Below, in pieces: positions 35,731-45,878 of a stretch of DNA of 64,000 nucleotides. The notes under the pieces are model-generated. The model saw only the letters and a program-made list of their open reading frames with translations, was not told the origin of the DNA and did no database searches. The stretch covers positions 1 to 64,000 of the forward strand of contig NZ_AUDW01000007.1 in assembly GCF_000425665.1 (NCBI RefSeq), read 5' to 3'. Source of the stretch: Gemella cuniculi DSM 15828. Its GTDB lineage: Bacteria > Bacillota > Bacilli > Staphylococcales > Gemellaceae. Position numbers and translations under genes: made by a program. Position 1 is the first letter of the stretch. Every line of letters starts with the position of its first letter.

Positions 35731-35801
35731 CTTTTTCTCCAATCTTATTTAAATTTTCAAAAATAAATATAGTATTACAATGAAACATACTAATATTTAT
35801 A

Positions 35802-35835
35802 AAAAACCTCATCTAGGTTAAAGATGAGGCTTTTT
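35802..35835 (-). terminator. rpsU terminator
   Basis: AAAAGCCTCATCT / AGATGAGGTTTTT hairpin with 7-base loop and T-runs on both strands, 65 bases past the rpsU stop. Confidence 0.85.
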
Positions 35836-35903
35836 GTATTCTAAATAAATCTAAAAGAGGGAAATCTCTAGATTTTTATAAATAAATCTTTATAATTTAC
35901 CAA

Positions 35904-36077
35904 TTAATATTTACGTTTTCTTGCCGCTTCTGATTTTTTCTTACGACGAACGCTTGGTTTTTCATAAAACTCACGTTTACGAACTTCTTGGATAGTTCCG
36001 TTTTTAGAAACAGCACGTTTGAAACGACGTAGTGCATCTTCTAGTGATTCATTTTTACGAACTACAGTTTTTGACAT
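35904..36077 (-). CDS. rpsU: 30S ribosomal protein bS21
   Basis: A 57-residue, highly basic ribosomal protein: [20 protein letters not shown], then [22 protein letters not shown] and a [12 protein letters not shown] tail, the classic bS21 sequence. GGAGGGAAATCC precedes the ATG. It has its own promoter and a leader of about 125 bases. Confidence 0.97.
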   Translation of the reverse strand: MSKTVVRKNESLEDALRRFKRAVSKNGTIQEVRKREFYEKPSVRRKKKSEAARKRKY

Positions 36078-36206
36078 TGGATTTCCCTCCCTCCGATACT
36101 AAAAAAATCTTAATCTAATTTAAATTAAATGCTTATAACTAAAAATAAATACATTAAAGCAATTTAATTATAGTTAAAATTGCCTGTGTAGACAATCTAC
36201 TTACAT

Positions 36207-36235
36207 ATTGTATTATATTCTCAGGGTATTGTCAA
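36207..36235 (-). promoter_or_regulatory. rpsU promoter
   Basis: Minus strand TTGACA (36235-36230), 17-base spacer, TACAAT (36212-36207). The leader then contains a small hairpin GTAGA-TTG-TCTAC. Confidence 0.8.
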
Positions 36236-36318
36236 CCTTAAACGCTATTTTATTCAATATATTTTTTGAATTTTTATAATTTACCAAGTTTAAAATTTCT
36301 TATCTTTGATAAAACTTC

Positions 36319-37030
36319 CTATATACTAATTTCAAACTCTGGGCTATTTATATCAACATATCCTATTTGAGTTTTACAATTAAATATTTCTTTTAGGTAG
36401 TATTCTAATTCTTTTTGTGCTTTTAGCACCTTATTTTTATTAAAATTTGTAAACCCATCAATTGGGAAAAATATATATTCTGTGTTTTCCTCAAATTTTT
36501 CCATATTCACTTTGTCGCCAAGTCCAGCGTCTTGTTCTAACTTGATTTCCCACTGTATAAACTACTTCATTTTCTGTTAACTGCTCTACTTCATTACCTC
36601 CAAATGGAAGAAAAGTGTCTTCTTTTTTTGACATTCTTACTTCTATATTTTTATCATCTATATTTCCCAAATCATGCGCTCCCATTGGCAATGTGTATTT
36701 TAAAGATATAGCATTACCTAAATCCACTATAGGATTAATAGATGGCATACCTTTTCCTTTTGATATTCTAGTAAACAGTGCTTCAATTGAGCACATATAT
36801 TTATTAGGATTAATTCCTAATTTTTTGAACGCTTCTCGATAAGGAATAATTTCTGCTTCTTCTTTTACTTTTTTTCATTAAAACGATTTGTAGCTTCTTT
36901 AATATTATTATCTAAAAGTTCGGTTATTTTTGAGTAAACTTTTTTATTATCAACACCACTAGCAACCACTACCCCAAAACATACTGTAGGCATTTTTTTC
37001 AAAAATTTCTTTTTCAACTATAAATTTCAT
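36319..37030 (-). pseudogene. B3/B4 tRNA-binding-domain protein, three frameshifts
   Basis: Read across frames from ATG 37030 (GGAGGGATC upstream), the sequence gives MKFIVEKEIFEKMPTVCFGV, VDNKKVYSKITELLDN, PYREAFKKLGINPNKYMCSI, NPIVDLGNAISLKYTLPMGA, RTRRWTWRQSE and FFPIDGF. This is a free-standing B3/B4 domain like that of phenylalanyl-tRNA synthetase beta. It needs three corrections of one base: in the 7-base A-runs at 36993-36999 and 36869-36875 and near 36493-36500. As read, only fragments can be made. Proteins of this type may act in tRNA quality control; that is inference. Confidence 0.75.
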
Positions 37031-37084
37031 TTTGATCCCTCCAAGCAAATCTATATTTGATTGAAAATCAACTCTTTTAAAATT

Positions 37085-37987
37085 TTATTTTTCCTCTATC
37101 CATTCCCTAAACTCTTCTATGAAGTTTGCATATTGTTTCTTGTTTTGATAACTTGGAATTTGTGCTAAAAATACTTGATTCGGCAATTTGGTTTGCTCTT
37201 TTTTTGTAATCAATATAATTGCTTTAGCTTGTGAAGAATTTTTAAACATCTCTTCTGGCAAGGTAATTACTGCATTAAGATTAATATCATCTTCTAAAAA
37301 TTTCTTAAAATTGTCCTCTAATTCTAATATTTTTTTGGGAACAACTAAAATTCCAACTCCATTATCTTTTAAATAATTTGATGCTTGTTCAACAAACAAT
37401 AACGAGTTAATACTATAACCCTCACTACTACACAATTTATAATTTAAGCTATTATTCTCATCTGCATAATATCCAAATGGAGTATCACTAATAATAATAT
37501 CTTGTTTTTTTATATTAAGTGGCTTCAATACATCTTGATTAATTATTTCTACATTGGTTTCTAAAAGATTAAAAATATTTTGTTGCAATTTCACATAATT
37601 ACTATCCACATCAATCGAAGTTAATTCTTTATCGCTATTTGACAGGGCAGAAATATTTATTAAAAAATTTCCACTTCCACTAGCAAAATCAGCAATAGAA
37701 ATTTTTTCATTTGGATACAAGCAATCTATTAAATGCGTTACATACATTGTTATAATCTCCGGCGTAATATCATAACTGGGATTATTCAACTCTTTCAACG
37801 CCTTTAATAATAAAAATTGATAAACTTTTCTTATATCCTCTTTTGAATAATTATCAACAATATCAAAATAATCATCATCTTTTTCTAACGCTAAGTATTT
37901 AATCAAGGCTTCAAAATATAAATTCTCTTTTTTTATCTCTTCTACCTCTTTATCTATCTTAAAAAATAATTTTTCTAAATCTGACAA
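37085..37987 (-). CDS. class I SAM-dependent methyltransferase, YtxK-like (N6-adenine-type)
   Basis: A 300-residue methyltransferase. The SAM loop is IADFASGSGNFLI (about 101-113), SIDVDSNYVKL follows, and the catalytic motif of N6-adenine enzymes (NPPY) is replaced by DTPFGYY, as in YtxK-like proteins (DLPVGYY type) of Bacillales. It has no target-recognition domain and no restriction partner next door, so a restriction-modification role is unlikely. It precedes the B3/B4 pseudogene by 54 bases. Substrate unknown. Confidence 0.8.
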   Translation of the reverse strand: MSDLEKLFFKIDKEVEEIKKENLYFEALIKYLALEKDDDYFDIVDNYSKEDIRKVYQFLLLKALKELNNPSYDITPEIITMYVTHLIDCLYPNEKISIADFASGSGNFLINISALSNSDKELTSIDVDSNYVKLQQNIFNLLETNVEIINQDVLKPLNIKKQDIIISDTPFGYYADENNSLNYKLCSSEGYSINSLLFVEQASNYLKDNGVGILVVPKKILELEDNFKKFLEDDINLNAVITLPEEMFKNSSQAKAIILITKKEQTKLPNQVFLAQIPSYQNKKQYANFIEEFREWIEEK

Positions 37988-38396
37988 TTTTATTCCTCCA
38001 TACTGAAATTTTACTAAAATTATTAATATATCATTCTATAATTATACAAGAAAAAAATATTTTTAAAAAGCGATTTTATAAGTCAAATATAAAAAATATC
38101 AATAAAAATTATTTTTTCAATTTATCACTCTTTCTATCGCATAAATTTTTAATCTAATTCGCTGTAACTCACAACAATACTTTTTCTGTATTATTAAATT
38201 TTGTTAAAATTTTCTGCTCCTACCTTATCAATAACTCTAATTCGGTTGTATTTATTTCAAAATTAAATAAATAATAAATTCTCCCATGTATCCTCCTATC
38301 TTCCCCTAACATTTAAGAAGAGAAATAAAATTTTTAAATTTTATAATTCTCTTCTCTCTTATACTATTTATTTCAAATTTCCTCCGATAATTAAAT
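37988..38396. other. 409-base AT-rich gap
   Basis: No gene seen. A long A/T hairpin at about 38313-38359 (AGAAGAGAA / TTCTCTTCT outer arms, TAAAATT / AATTTTA inner arms) follows the aldo/keto reductase gene on the minus strand and may end its transcript, though there is no clear T-run. The rest is unstructured as far as I can see. Confidence 0.35.
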
Positions 38397-39362
38397 TTAC
38401 ATCGAACTTTCCCAACCACCTTTTACAAAGACACCAGTATTTTCTGCAATTTTTTCCAACATAAGAATTTCTTCTTCAGTTAGTTCGATATTTGATGCTA
38501 ATTCTGCATCTACTACTTGCTCTACTTTTGTTACTCCGATAATTGGTATTGTTCCTTTTCCTATAGCCCACGCTGTAGGTATTATCGCTTCTCCTACATT
38601 ATATTTTTCAGCAAGGCGTCTTTGTTCAGCAAATAATGGTTCCAATTTTTCTAAGATTTCTACCGGGAATGCTTCTCCACGGCGTGTTCTAGCAGGTAGT
38701 GGATTTTTCGCTGTATATTTTCCTGACAATGCACCTTGTTCTAACACCATATATGAAAATACTGCAATATTTTCTTCTTTACAATATTCTAATATTCCTG
38801 TTGTTTCGATAGTTCTATATATTAAGCTATAATGATTTTGAATAGCATCTAATCTATATCCCGCCGCTTTTAATGCTTCATGAACATATTTTACTTGTTC
38901 AAGATTATGATTTGATACACCTACTTTTTTCACTCTCCCTGTTTTTAATAAATCTATAAGTTTATTTGTCCAACCTATAACATCTTGAGTATTATGAATC
39001 CAATAAATTTCAATTTCATTACGATACAGTCTTTCGCAGCTCTCATCAAATAATTTCTGCATTGCATCCTCACCGCGACCTTCTGCTAAATTCGGTGTAA
39101 ACTTAGTTGAAATAATTGCATCTTTTCTATCTTTTACGAAGTTTCCTAAAATAGTTTCTGATGCTCCGCTAGCGTAAACTGTTGCTGTATCCCAAAGTGT
39201 AAGTCCTAAACTCATAGCTTTGTCAAACACAGGTTTTAAATCTTCTTCCCCAAGTTTATTTCCGAATATACTATCTCCACCTGCGATTCCTCCAAACCCC
39301 CATGACCAAGTTCCTAGTGCTACATTTGGTACTTTCATTTCTTGAATATTTGTTTTTCTCAT
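38397..39362 (-). CDS. aldo/keto reductase
   Basis: A 321-residue NADPH-dependent carbonyl reductase with TIM-barrel fold. Catalytic set: Asp and Tyr in LWDTATVYASGASE, Lys in AIISTKFTPN, His in IEIYWIHNTQD. The coenzyme phosphate site PIIGVTKVEQV is near the C-terminus. Close to the YdhF/Tas-like subfamily. GAGG lies 8 bases before the ATG. Monocistronic; it is followed by the Rrf2/NmrA pair, which may be functionally unrelated. Substrate unknown. Confidence 0.9.
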   Translation of the reverse strand: MRKTNIQEMKVPNVALGTWSWGFGGIAGGDSIFGNKLGEEDLKPVFDKAMSLGLTLWDTATVYASGASETILGNFVKDRKDAIISTKFTPNLAEGRGEDAMQKLFDESCERLYRNEIEIYWIHNTQDVIGWTNKLIDLLKTGRVKKVGVSNHNLEQVKYVHEALKAAGYRLDAIQNHYSLIYRTIETTGILEYCKEENIAVFSYMVLEQGALSGKYTAKNPLPARTRRGEAFPVEILEKLEPLFAEQRRLAEKYNVGEAIIPTAWAIGKGTIPIIGVTKVEQVVDAELASNIELTEEEILMLEKIAENTGVFVKGGWESSM

Positions 39363-39458
39363 TAATGTTACCTCGCTATTTTATTATGTAAATTTATTAT
39401 AACACTTGGAGTGGACTTCGAGTCAAGAGATTTTTTTACTGAATTTTTATTAAAAATA

Positions 39459-39491
39459 GCCCTCCAAAACTTGAATAAGTTTTGGAGGCTA
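39459..39491 (-). terminator. terminator after the Rrf2 regulator
   Basis: AGCCTCCAAAACTT / AAGTTTTGGAGGGCT stem with a short loop, then ATTTTTA on the minus strand. Confidence 0.85.
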
Positions 39492-39505
39492 GTACAACTC
39501 TTCTG

Positions 39506-39934
39506 TTACATATTTCTTTTTAGATTTTCTATTACTTTATTTAAAGTATATTTCTCCATTTCTTTTTGTGTTGCTTCTTCTACATTATTATAAAATTCAT
39601 CCATTATTAATGGTACATTCTTTCCTATTGGGCAATTTATATTTGTATCGTAATATCTATAAAATATATTTTCTTCTGAAACTGCCTGAAAAATATCCAA
39701 AAATGTTATATCTTCAGGCTTTTTTAAAATTTTTACTTTAGCACTTCCTCTAACAGTTTCAATAAATCCTGCTGCCTTTAAATTCCCCATAATTTGGCGA
39801 ACAGTAATAGGTGTAACATTCAAGCTTGCAGCCATTTTTTCACTAGAGATTTTTTCTTCATTATGCCGTTCGTTAATAATATAAATATAACTTAAAATGT
39901 GAACTGCATAACTAAGTCTATTCGAATTTCTCAA
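39506..39934 (-). CDS. Rrf2-family transcriptional regulator
   Basis: A 142-residue winged-helix regulator: LSYAVHILSYIY, KISSEKMAASLNVTPITVRQIMGNL (helix-turn-helix) and GFIETVRGSAKVKI (wing). Only one cysteine is present (NCPIG), so it cannot hold the three-cysteine iron-sulfur cluster of IscR or NsrR. It resembles the YwnA/HypR-type members that sense oxidants or quinones through one cysteine. Start TTG 39934, six bases after GGAGAG. It follows the NmrA-type oxidoreductase by 11 bases, its likely regulatory target. Confidence 0.85.
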   Translation of the reverse strand: MRNSNRLSYAVHILSYIYIINERHNEEKISSEKMAASLNVTPITVRQIMGNLKAAGFIETVRGSAKVKILKKPEDITFLDIFQAVSEENIFYRYYDTNINCPIGKNVPLIMDEFYNNVEEATQKEMEKYTLNKVIENLKRNM

Positions 39935-39945
39935 TAATTCTCTCC

Positions 39946-40800
39946 TTATTTTTTAATTAATTCTCTAATAGAATCATCCAAATTAGTAACTGGTCTTCCT
40001 AATAGTTTTTCAAAATCTTCAGAAACAACATCCACCGCTCCATTTCTAATAGCTACACTAGTTTGTGTTAATAATGTTGCTGCTTCTGTAGGAAGAAATT
40101 GCTCTAAACTATTTTTATATTCTTCATCTGTAATATTCTCAAGTTTAACTTCACGATCTAATACTTTAGAAAGTGAAGATGAAAATTCTTTATAATCTAC
40201 CACATTAGCTGATAAATCATATACTCTATTAACTGGAAAATCTTTGATTAAACTATTAACAGCTGCTTGTGCATACTCTTTGCGTAGAACTAAACCAAAA
40301 CGCCCATCAGCTATGTTAGACGAAATAGTTCTACCTTCCAAAATACTTTGTATATCACTTTCTTTTGCTTCAATATAATAATTATTTCTTAGTATAATAT
40401 AGTTTAATCCTGAATTTTTCAAAACTTCTTCTGTTTTGATATGCGCCAAGCCCAATGGACTTTTATCTGGATTTATTGCACTAGTATATGCTATCGTTTT
40501 TACACCTGCTTCTTTGGCAGCTTTAATTGCATTTGTATGTTGTTCTATTCTTTTCACTGGATTTATTTCTGGTGTTGACACCAAAAGAAGTTTCTCTACT
40601 CCTTGTAACGCTAATAATAATTGTTTATAGTTATTAAAATCACCTTCTCTTATATCAAATCCCTGTGTTGCAAGTTCTTTGACCTTACTCTTATCACGAA
40701 CTATTAAAACAATATTGTCTTTCGAATAATTTTCTTTCAATAAATACTCTAATGCTGCACGTCCAAAGTTTCCTGTAACTCCTGTAATCGCTAATTTCAT
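39946..40800 (-). CDS. NmrA-like NAD(P)H-binding oxidoreductase
   Basis: An atypical short-chain dehydrogenase of 284 residues. The Rossmann loop ITGVTGNFGRAALEYLL and VRDKSKVKEL bind the dinucleotide; there is no YxxxK active site, as in NmrA and the quinone reductase QorB. LRNNYYIEA in the middle is shared with QorB-like proteins. Together with the Rrf2 gene it resembles quinone-stress operons, an inference from family pairing. GGAGG precedes the ATG. Confidence 0.85.
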   Translation of the reverse strand: MKLAITGVTGNFGRAALEYLLKENYSKDNIVLIVRDKSKVKELATQGFDIREGDFNNYKQLLLALQGVEKLLLVSTPEINPVKRIEQHTNAIKAAKEAGVKTIAYTSAINPDKSPLGLAHIKTEEVLKNSGLNYIILRNNYYIEAKESDIQSILEGRTISSNIADGRFGLVLRKEYAQAAVNSLIKDFPVNRVYDLSANVVDYKEFSSSLSKVLDREVKLENITDEEYKNSLEQFLPTEAATLLTQTSVAIRNGAVDVVSEDFEKLLGRPVTNLDDSIRELIKK

Positions 40801-40939
40801 TTTTTATCCTCCAGAAATCTAAAATTTACTTTTTTATGATAAAATTATTATAATATACCTTCTACAAGTTGTAAAGTATTTTTTTACAACTTTTTCCGGA
40901 ATTTTATTGGAGTATCTTAATAAATCCCTTTAAATCAAT

Positions 40940-40974
40940 AAAAGATCTACTAAAATTTTTTAGTAAATCCTTTA
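40940..40974 (-). terminator. terminator of the selenium operon
   Basis: AAAGGATTTACTAAAA / TTTTAGTAGATCTTT hairpin just after selA on the minus strand, ending in TTTTATTG. Confidence 0.65.
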
Positions 40975-40985
40975 TTTTTTAATTT

Positions 40986-42368
40986 TTACTTTGTTACTTC
41001 TTCTAGAGCTGCTTTTACTATGTCAAACTCACGTGTACGAAGTGTCCTCATATCTAAAATAATGCTGTTATCTTTTATACGTGTAATTATTGGAATATCT
41101 ACTTCTAACAAACGTCGTTCGACTTCTGTTGAACTAAGTGTACTATGAGTAAGTTTCACAACAACGCTTTCTAAATAGCTAGCTGGATAACTTCCCCCAC
41201 CAACTTCAGCCTTATCATCTTCTATTTTTATGTCAAAATCTAAATCAATTAATTTTCTTTTTAGAACATCCGCTTTACCAAATAAACGCTCTTTTGATAA
41301 TGAGATCATATGTAATGTTGGGATATGTTCTAAGGCCTCTTTTTCATCTAAATACAATTTCAATGTTGCTTCTAAAGCTGCTAAAGTCATTTTATCGACA
41401 CGAAGTGTGCGAGTAAGTTGATTTTTTTTCATTTTTTCTATGTATTCTTTTTTACCAACTATTACTCCTGCTTGTGGTCCTCCAAGAAGTTTATCTCCAC
41501 TAAAAGTTACCACATCAATTCCACTATCGAGTACCTCTTTTACAGTCGGCTCATAGGGTAGTCCATATTTTGAAAAATCTAAGAACTGCCCACTTCCTAA
41601 ATCATTTATCGATACAAGATTATTCTCGCGAGCTAGGTACGAAATCTCTTCATTAGATACATCTTTAGTAAATCCTAAAATCTTATAATTACTAGTATGA
41701 ACTTTTAACAAAGCACCCGTTTGCTCATTAATAGCATTCTCATAATCTTTTAAATGTGTTTTATTTGTTGTTCCTACTTCTATTGGAACTCCACCACTTA
41801 ACTTTATAATTTCTGGAATTCTAAATGCTCCACCAATTTCAACTAATTCTCCACGAGAAACTACTATTTCTTTATCTTTTACCAAAGTATTTAAAGTAAG
41901 CAATACTGCAGCAGCATTATTATTTACTACAAGTACATCTTCTGCACCTGTTAATTTTTTTATAATGTCTGTAAGGTGGACATATCTACTACCACGTTTT
42001 TTATTTTCTATATCAAACTCTAAGTTTGAATAATTGAATGCAACACTTTCAATATTCTCTTTTATCTTTTGACTAAGTAAGCTACGACCCAAATTTGTGT
42101 GCAAAATAGTTCCTGTTGCATTTATTATTCTTCTTAATGAATTTTTATCTTCTTGCTCTACTATTTTTGTTACTTCATCTAGTATTTCTTCCAAAGTAGG
42201 CACTTCTTTTAATTCTTCATTAAGAATATCTTGTTTTATACTATCAATATAATTTTTAATAGCTGATTTTACCGCTACTTCTGAATAAGAATTTATCAAT
42301 TCTTTTGTTTTACCTAACAATAATATTTTATTTATTGCCGGAATCTTAGAAAGTAATTGTTTCGCCAT
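40986..42368 (-). CDS. selA: L-seryl-tRNA(Sec) selenium transferase
   Basis: Converts Ser-tRNA(Sec) to Sec-tRNA(Sec) using selenophosphate. A 460-residue PLP enzyme: INATGTILHTNLGRSLLS, NNNAAAVLLTLNTL, and the PLP lysine in TFSGDKLLGGPQAGVIVG. The N-terminal helical domain that binds tRNA(Sec) is present. Last gene of the selenium series, 22 bases after the class V aminotransferase, AGGAG before the ATG. The tRNA(Sec) gene itself was not found in this window. Confidence 0.96.
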   Translation of the reverse strand: MAKQLLSKIPAINKILLLGKTKELINSYSEVAVKSAIKNYIDSIKQDILNEELKEVPTLEEILDEVTKIVEQEDKNSLRRIINATGTILHTNLGRSLLSQKIKENIESVAFNYSNLEFDIENKKRGSRYVHLTDIIKKLTGAEDVLVVNNNAAAVLLTLNTLVKDKEIVVSRGELVEIGGAFRIPEIIKLSGGVPIEVGTTNKTHLKDYENAINEQTGALLKVHTSNYKILGFTKDVSNEEISYLARENNLVSINDLGSGQFLDFSKYGLPYEPTVKEVLDSGIDVVTFSGDKLLGGPQAGVIVGKKEYIEKMKKNQLTRTLRVDKMTLAALEATLKLYLDEKEALEHIPTLHMISLSKERLFGKADVLKRKLIDLDFDIKIEDDKAEVGGGSYPASYLESVVVKLTHSTLSSTEVERRLLEVDIPIITRIKDNSIILDMRTLRTREFDIVKAALEEVTK

Positions 42369-42390
42369 AATACTTCTCCTATTTATTTTT

Positions 42391-43542
42391 CTAAATTTGC
42401 TCAGCTAATGTTTTTATTGCCTTTATAGCATAATCTATTTCTTCTTCTGTATTCATACTTGAAAAAGAAAATCTTACTATTCCCTGATTTACAGTTCCAA
42501 GTACTTCATGCATAAGTGGTGCACAGTGGACACCAGCACGAACAGCAATATTATATTCTTCTGATAATATCTCCGCTATATCCGAAGCTGACACTTCTTT
42601 AAAATTAAGTGACACTACTGCTGTTTTTTCCTTTTCGAAATCTCCATAAAACTCTAGACAATCTAAATCTTTTAACTCATTATAAAATTTATTTGCAAAA
42701 CTCATTTGCTTGTTATAAAGATATTCTATCCCCTGTTTTTTTATATATTTTATCCCCTCACAAAGACCTAATATTCCTGATGTATTCAAAGTTCCCGCTT
42801 CAAGACGCAATGGATATTCTCCTGGATGAATCTTGTCAAAAGTCCTTACTCCACTTCCACCAACTTTATATCTTTTTATCTTTGGCGTTTTCAAATTCAC
42901 ACACAATCCACCGATACCTTGAGGCCCATAAAGACTTTTATGACCAGTAAAGCATAAAATATCTATTCCAATATCCTCTACATTAATAGGAATTATCCCT
43001 GCTGTCTGAGAAGCATCCACTACTAAAATTAAGTTATGTTTTTTACAAATACTAGATACTTTTTTCAAGTCAACAATATTTCCAGTAACATTTGAACCAT
43101 GTGTAATAACTATCATTTTCGTATTTGACTTTATAACTTTTTCTAAATCTTTATAATCTATTAAACCTTTACTATTCCCTCTAACGATAGTAAATTCACT
43201 ACCTATAGTTTCATGTGCTAAATAAATAGGTCTTAGTACAGAATTGTGTTCCATCGTTGTAGTAATAACATGGTCTTCTTTATTAAGGAGTCCTAATATC
43301 GCAATATTTAAACTTTCTGTTGAGTTACTAGTAAAGACTAACCTACTCTCATCGCTAAGTCCAAAAAAGTTTGCAATTTCTTTTCTTGCTACATATACTT
43401 CTCGAAAGGCGTTATTAGCTTCATAATAACTTCCGCGTGAAGCGTTCGCATATTTAGCTGAAGATAAAACTTCATATACTTTATCAGCAACTTCTTTAGG
43501 TTTTTTCAATGAAGTTGCACCATAATCAAAATAATAACTCAT
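42391..43542 (-). CDS. class V aminotransferase, selenium-linked cysteine desulfurase-like (TIGR01977 type)
   Basis: A 383-residue PLP enzyme of the cysteine desulfurase/selenocysteine lyase fold. PLP lysine in FTGHKSLYGPQGIGG, STESLNIAI near residue 75, ITHGSNVTGN, and an active-site cysteine in RAGVHCAPLMHE. This branch (am_tr_V type) occurs next to selenium genes and may deliver selenium or sulfur to SelD; that role is inference. It lies between selB and selA with short gaps. Confidence 0.88.
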   Translation of the reverse strand: MSYYFDYGATSLKKPKEVADKVYEVLSSAKYANASRGSYYEANNAFREVYVARKEIANFFGLSDESRLVFTSNSTESLNIAILGLLNKEDHVITTTMEHNSVLRPIYLAHETIGSEFTIVRGNSKGLIDYKDLEKVIKSNTKMIVITHGSNVTGNIVDLKKVSSICKKHNLILVVDASQTAGIIPINVEDIGIDILCFTGHKSLYGPQGIGGLCVNLKTPKIKRYKVGGSGVRTFDKIHPGEYPLRLEAGTLNTSGILGLCEGIKYIKKQGIEYLYNKQMSFANKFYNELKDLDCLEFYGDFEKEKTAVVSLNFKEVSASDIAEILSEEYNIAVRAGVHCAPLMHEVLGTVNQGIVRFSFSSMNTEEEIDYAIKAIKTLAEQI

Positions 43543-43632
43543 ATGTATGTTTTCTAATCTAAAAGTTTAAAAATAAATTCACTGATTTTTACAGCACATT
43601 TTACACCTTAGATTATTTTCCCCCTCTCCTAC

Positions 43633-45516
43633 TTATTTTTTTGCTAGAATACGATAGTTTTCTACTCTTCTTGTTACTCCAAGTTTATCTATATATTCCA
43701 AAATTGCCATTGAATATTTTCTACTAGAACCCGTCATATCTCTAAATTCTGCTAGAGTCAATTTTTCTGATGAAATAAAATGTTCTTCAATTTTTTTTAT
43801 TGCTTCATCCAAGATATCCATATGAAGAACAAGCTCTGCATCCAAACGAATTATAGTATTGTCTACTAAAGAATCTAAAAGTTCTATATTCGATTTAATT
43901 CCATTAGTTAATTCTTTAATAGTAGGTGGTGTAAAAGCACCTTTTAATAATTCTCTTTCTATTCTTTCTTTTTCCGCGATTTGCTTCTTGTCATAATTTA
44001 CTTCAAAATCTTTTTCTGCTACTAAGTTCCCCTCAAGTCGTACTTCATTATTCTTAATAAACAACTCAAAAATTTCCAAAAATTCTTTTTGAGATAACTT
44101 AAACTTAGACATTAATTCTATTTTAGGAATCCCTACTTTTAACTTATAGCGTTTATGATAGTCGCTTAAAATAGTTTTTAATTTTTCCAAAAGCTCTTCA
44201 TATTTTTTTATATGAATATAGCCCAATTTGGTTTTAAAAATAATTCTATCACTTAATAATTCTTCTAAATCATTTTCAAGATCCAATTCCACAAGTTGAA
44301 GATCTTTTTTTATCTCATCTCTTAAAACTAAATAATTGTTATGTGATAATAGATAATTTGAAATTAATTCTTTCGAATTTCCTTCAAGTTGAACTTTTAA
44401 TTTTGCTAAAATTTCTTCATTAAATCTACTATGTTTTTTCGGATTAGCATCTAATATAACACCACCACCAATAGTAATCATCGGAGAATAAGTTCGAATT
44501 ATAAATTTATCATAATTTTTTACGGCAACTTCTTCTTCTAGACGAAGTTGAACAAAACCACTTTCTCCCTTAGTAATACCATCTGTTCCAAGAGGAACTA
44601 CCCTTGCCATGACTTCAACCGTTCCCACATAAACACGTACTCTATCCCAAAGTTCAAGATTAGCACGCTCATCGTTTATAAGTTTAATTTCACTATCAAG
44701 CATATAAGTTTTTATTAAACTACCCGTCGTCGCTAAAGTATCTCCTCTTCTGATTTCATCAAATTTTATATTTGATAAATTAATTGCAGTCCTTTGTCCC
44801 GCATATGCTTTTTCAACATCGGTAGAGTGTACTTGAATATTTCTTACCTTAGTACGTATTTCACGTGGATAAATTGTTAATTCATCACCTACATTAACTG
44901 CACCTTCAATTAAAGTTCCAGTAACTACCGTTCCAAAACCTTTAACTTGGAATGCACGATCTACATTAAGCCTTGCATTCTTTTCTACATTCTTCGCCTC
45001 TATGTCTTCTGTCTTTTTATCAATAATCTCCAGCAGAGTGCCAATTCCTTTTTTACTAATTGAATCTACTTCCACTATTGGAGAACTTTCTAAAACAGTT
45101 CCTTTTATAAATTCTTTAATATCTTCTTTTACCAGCTCACGATACTCTTCTTCAACAAGATCTATTTTAGTCATAACTATAATATAATTTTCTATACCTA
45201 GCAATGAAAGTATATCTATATGTTCTTTCGTTTGTGGCATAATTCCTTCACGTGAATCTACAAGAAGTAATACTAAATTTATTCCACTTACTCCTGCCAA
45301 CATATTTTTTATAAATCTTTCATGTCCTGGAACATCAACGACCCCACATCGTTTTCCACTAGGCAAGTCAAAATAAGCAAAACCTAAATTTATTGACATT
45401 CCTCTTTCTTTTTCTTCTGTTGTTGTATCAGTTTCTATACCACTAAGTGCCTTTATTAAAGTTGTTTTACCGTGGTCAATATGCCCTGCTGTTCCTATTA
45501 TTACATTACTATTCAT
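43633..45516 (-). CDS. selB: selenocysteine-specific elongation factor
   Basis: Brings Sec-tRNA(Sec) to UGA codons marked by a SECIS hairpin. 627 residues: G1 [14 protein letters not shown]3 DVPGHERF, G4 MTKIDL, then EF-Tu-like domains 2-3 and a long C-terminal part of winged helices (about 375-627, ending in [16 protein letters not shown]) that bind the mRNA hairpin. The start is ATG 45516 after GGTGG; the TTG directly before it is not preferred. Its presence with selA and selD shows that the organism decodes UGA as selenocysteine. Confidence 0.96.
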   Translation of the reverse strand: MNSNVIIGTAGHIDHGKTTLIKALSGIETDTTTEEKERGMSINLGFAYFDLPSGKRCGVVDVPGHERFIKNMLAGVSGINLVLLLVDSREGIMPQTKEHIDILSLLGIENYIIVMTKIDLVEEEYRELVKEDIKEFIKGTVLESSPIVEVDSISKKGIGTLLEIIDKKTEDIEAKNVEKNARLNVDRAFQVKGFGTVVTGTLIEGAVNVGDELTIYPREIRTKVRNIQVHSTDVEKAYAGQRTAINLSNIKFDEIRRGDTLATTGSLIKTYMLDSEIKLINDERANLELWDRVRVYVGTVEVMARVVPLGTDGITKGESGFVQLRLEEEVAVKNYDKFIIRTYSPMITIGGGVILDANPKKHSRFNEEILAKLKVQLEGNSKELISNYLLSHNNYLVLRDEIKKDLQLVELDLENDLEELLSDRIIFKTKLGYIHIKKYEELLEKLKTILSDYHKRYKLKVGIPKIELMSKFKLSQKEFLEIFELFIKNNEVRLEGNLVAEKDFEVNYDKKQIAEKERIERELLKGAFTPPTIKELTNGIKSNIELLDSLVDNTIIRLDAELVLHMDILDEAIKKIEEHFISSEKLTLAEFRDMTGSSRKYSMAILEYIDKLGVTRRVENYRILAKK

Positions 45517-45546
45517 CAAATTCCACCTTATAAACTTATTATGTTA

Positions 45547-45590
45547 AGAGTAGAAAAAGATAAAATTTTTATATCCTTCTCTACTCTAAA
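45547..45590 (-). promoter_or_regulatory. hairpin between the DUF3343 gene and selB
   Basis: Minus strand AGAGTAGAGAAGGATA / TATCTTTTTCTACTCT with a loop of about 9 bases. It follows the DUF3343 stop but lacks a proper T-run, so it may act as a partial terminator or an RNA-processing or stability element rather than a full stop. Confidence 0.45.
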
Positions 45591-45594
45591 AATT

Positions 45595-45870
45595 TTATTT
45601 TAGTTTGTAGTCTTCTAACTCCACTACCATTCTTTTAATTCCCGCTTTTTTTGAATAGTACAAACTTTTATACTCTATTTTTTCATCATTCAATAATTTT
45701 ACAAGCTCATCAAATTTTTCCCAAGAAATTTTTAACATAAATCCACATCCTGCCGATATGCTAGGATGAGTTGGAATAAGTGCAGTTCCCATATTTTTTT
45801 CAGCACAAATATTATCTGCCTTTATTGAATCATGTGTACTATTAAAGATGATTAAGCCTTCTTCTATCAT
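45595..45870 (-). CDS. DUF3343 putative Se/S carrier protein
   Basis: A 91-residue protein with IIFNSTHDSIKAD at the N-terminus and PSISAGCGFMLKIS around a single conserved cysteine (about residue 42), the DUF3343 pattern. This family nearly always sits beside yedF in selenium-using bacteria and is thought to carry selenium or sulfur on that cysteine; direct biochemistry is lacking. GGAGG before the ATG; 8 bases after yedF. Confidence 0.87.
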   Translation of the reverse strand: MIEEGLIIFNSTHDSIKADNICAEKNMGTALIPTHPSISAGCGFMLKISWEKFDELVKLLNDEKIEYKSLYYSKKAGIKRMVVELEDYKLK

Positions 45871-45878
45871 ACTACCTC

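Noticed and set aside
37085-37987. Restriction-modification system
   Set aside because: The methyltransferase is a YtxK-like protein with DTPFGYY instead of NPPY, and has no specificity subunit or nuclease nearby.
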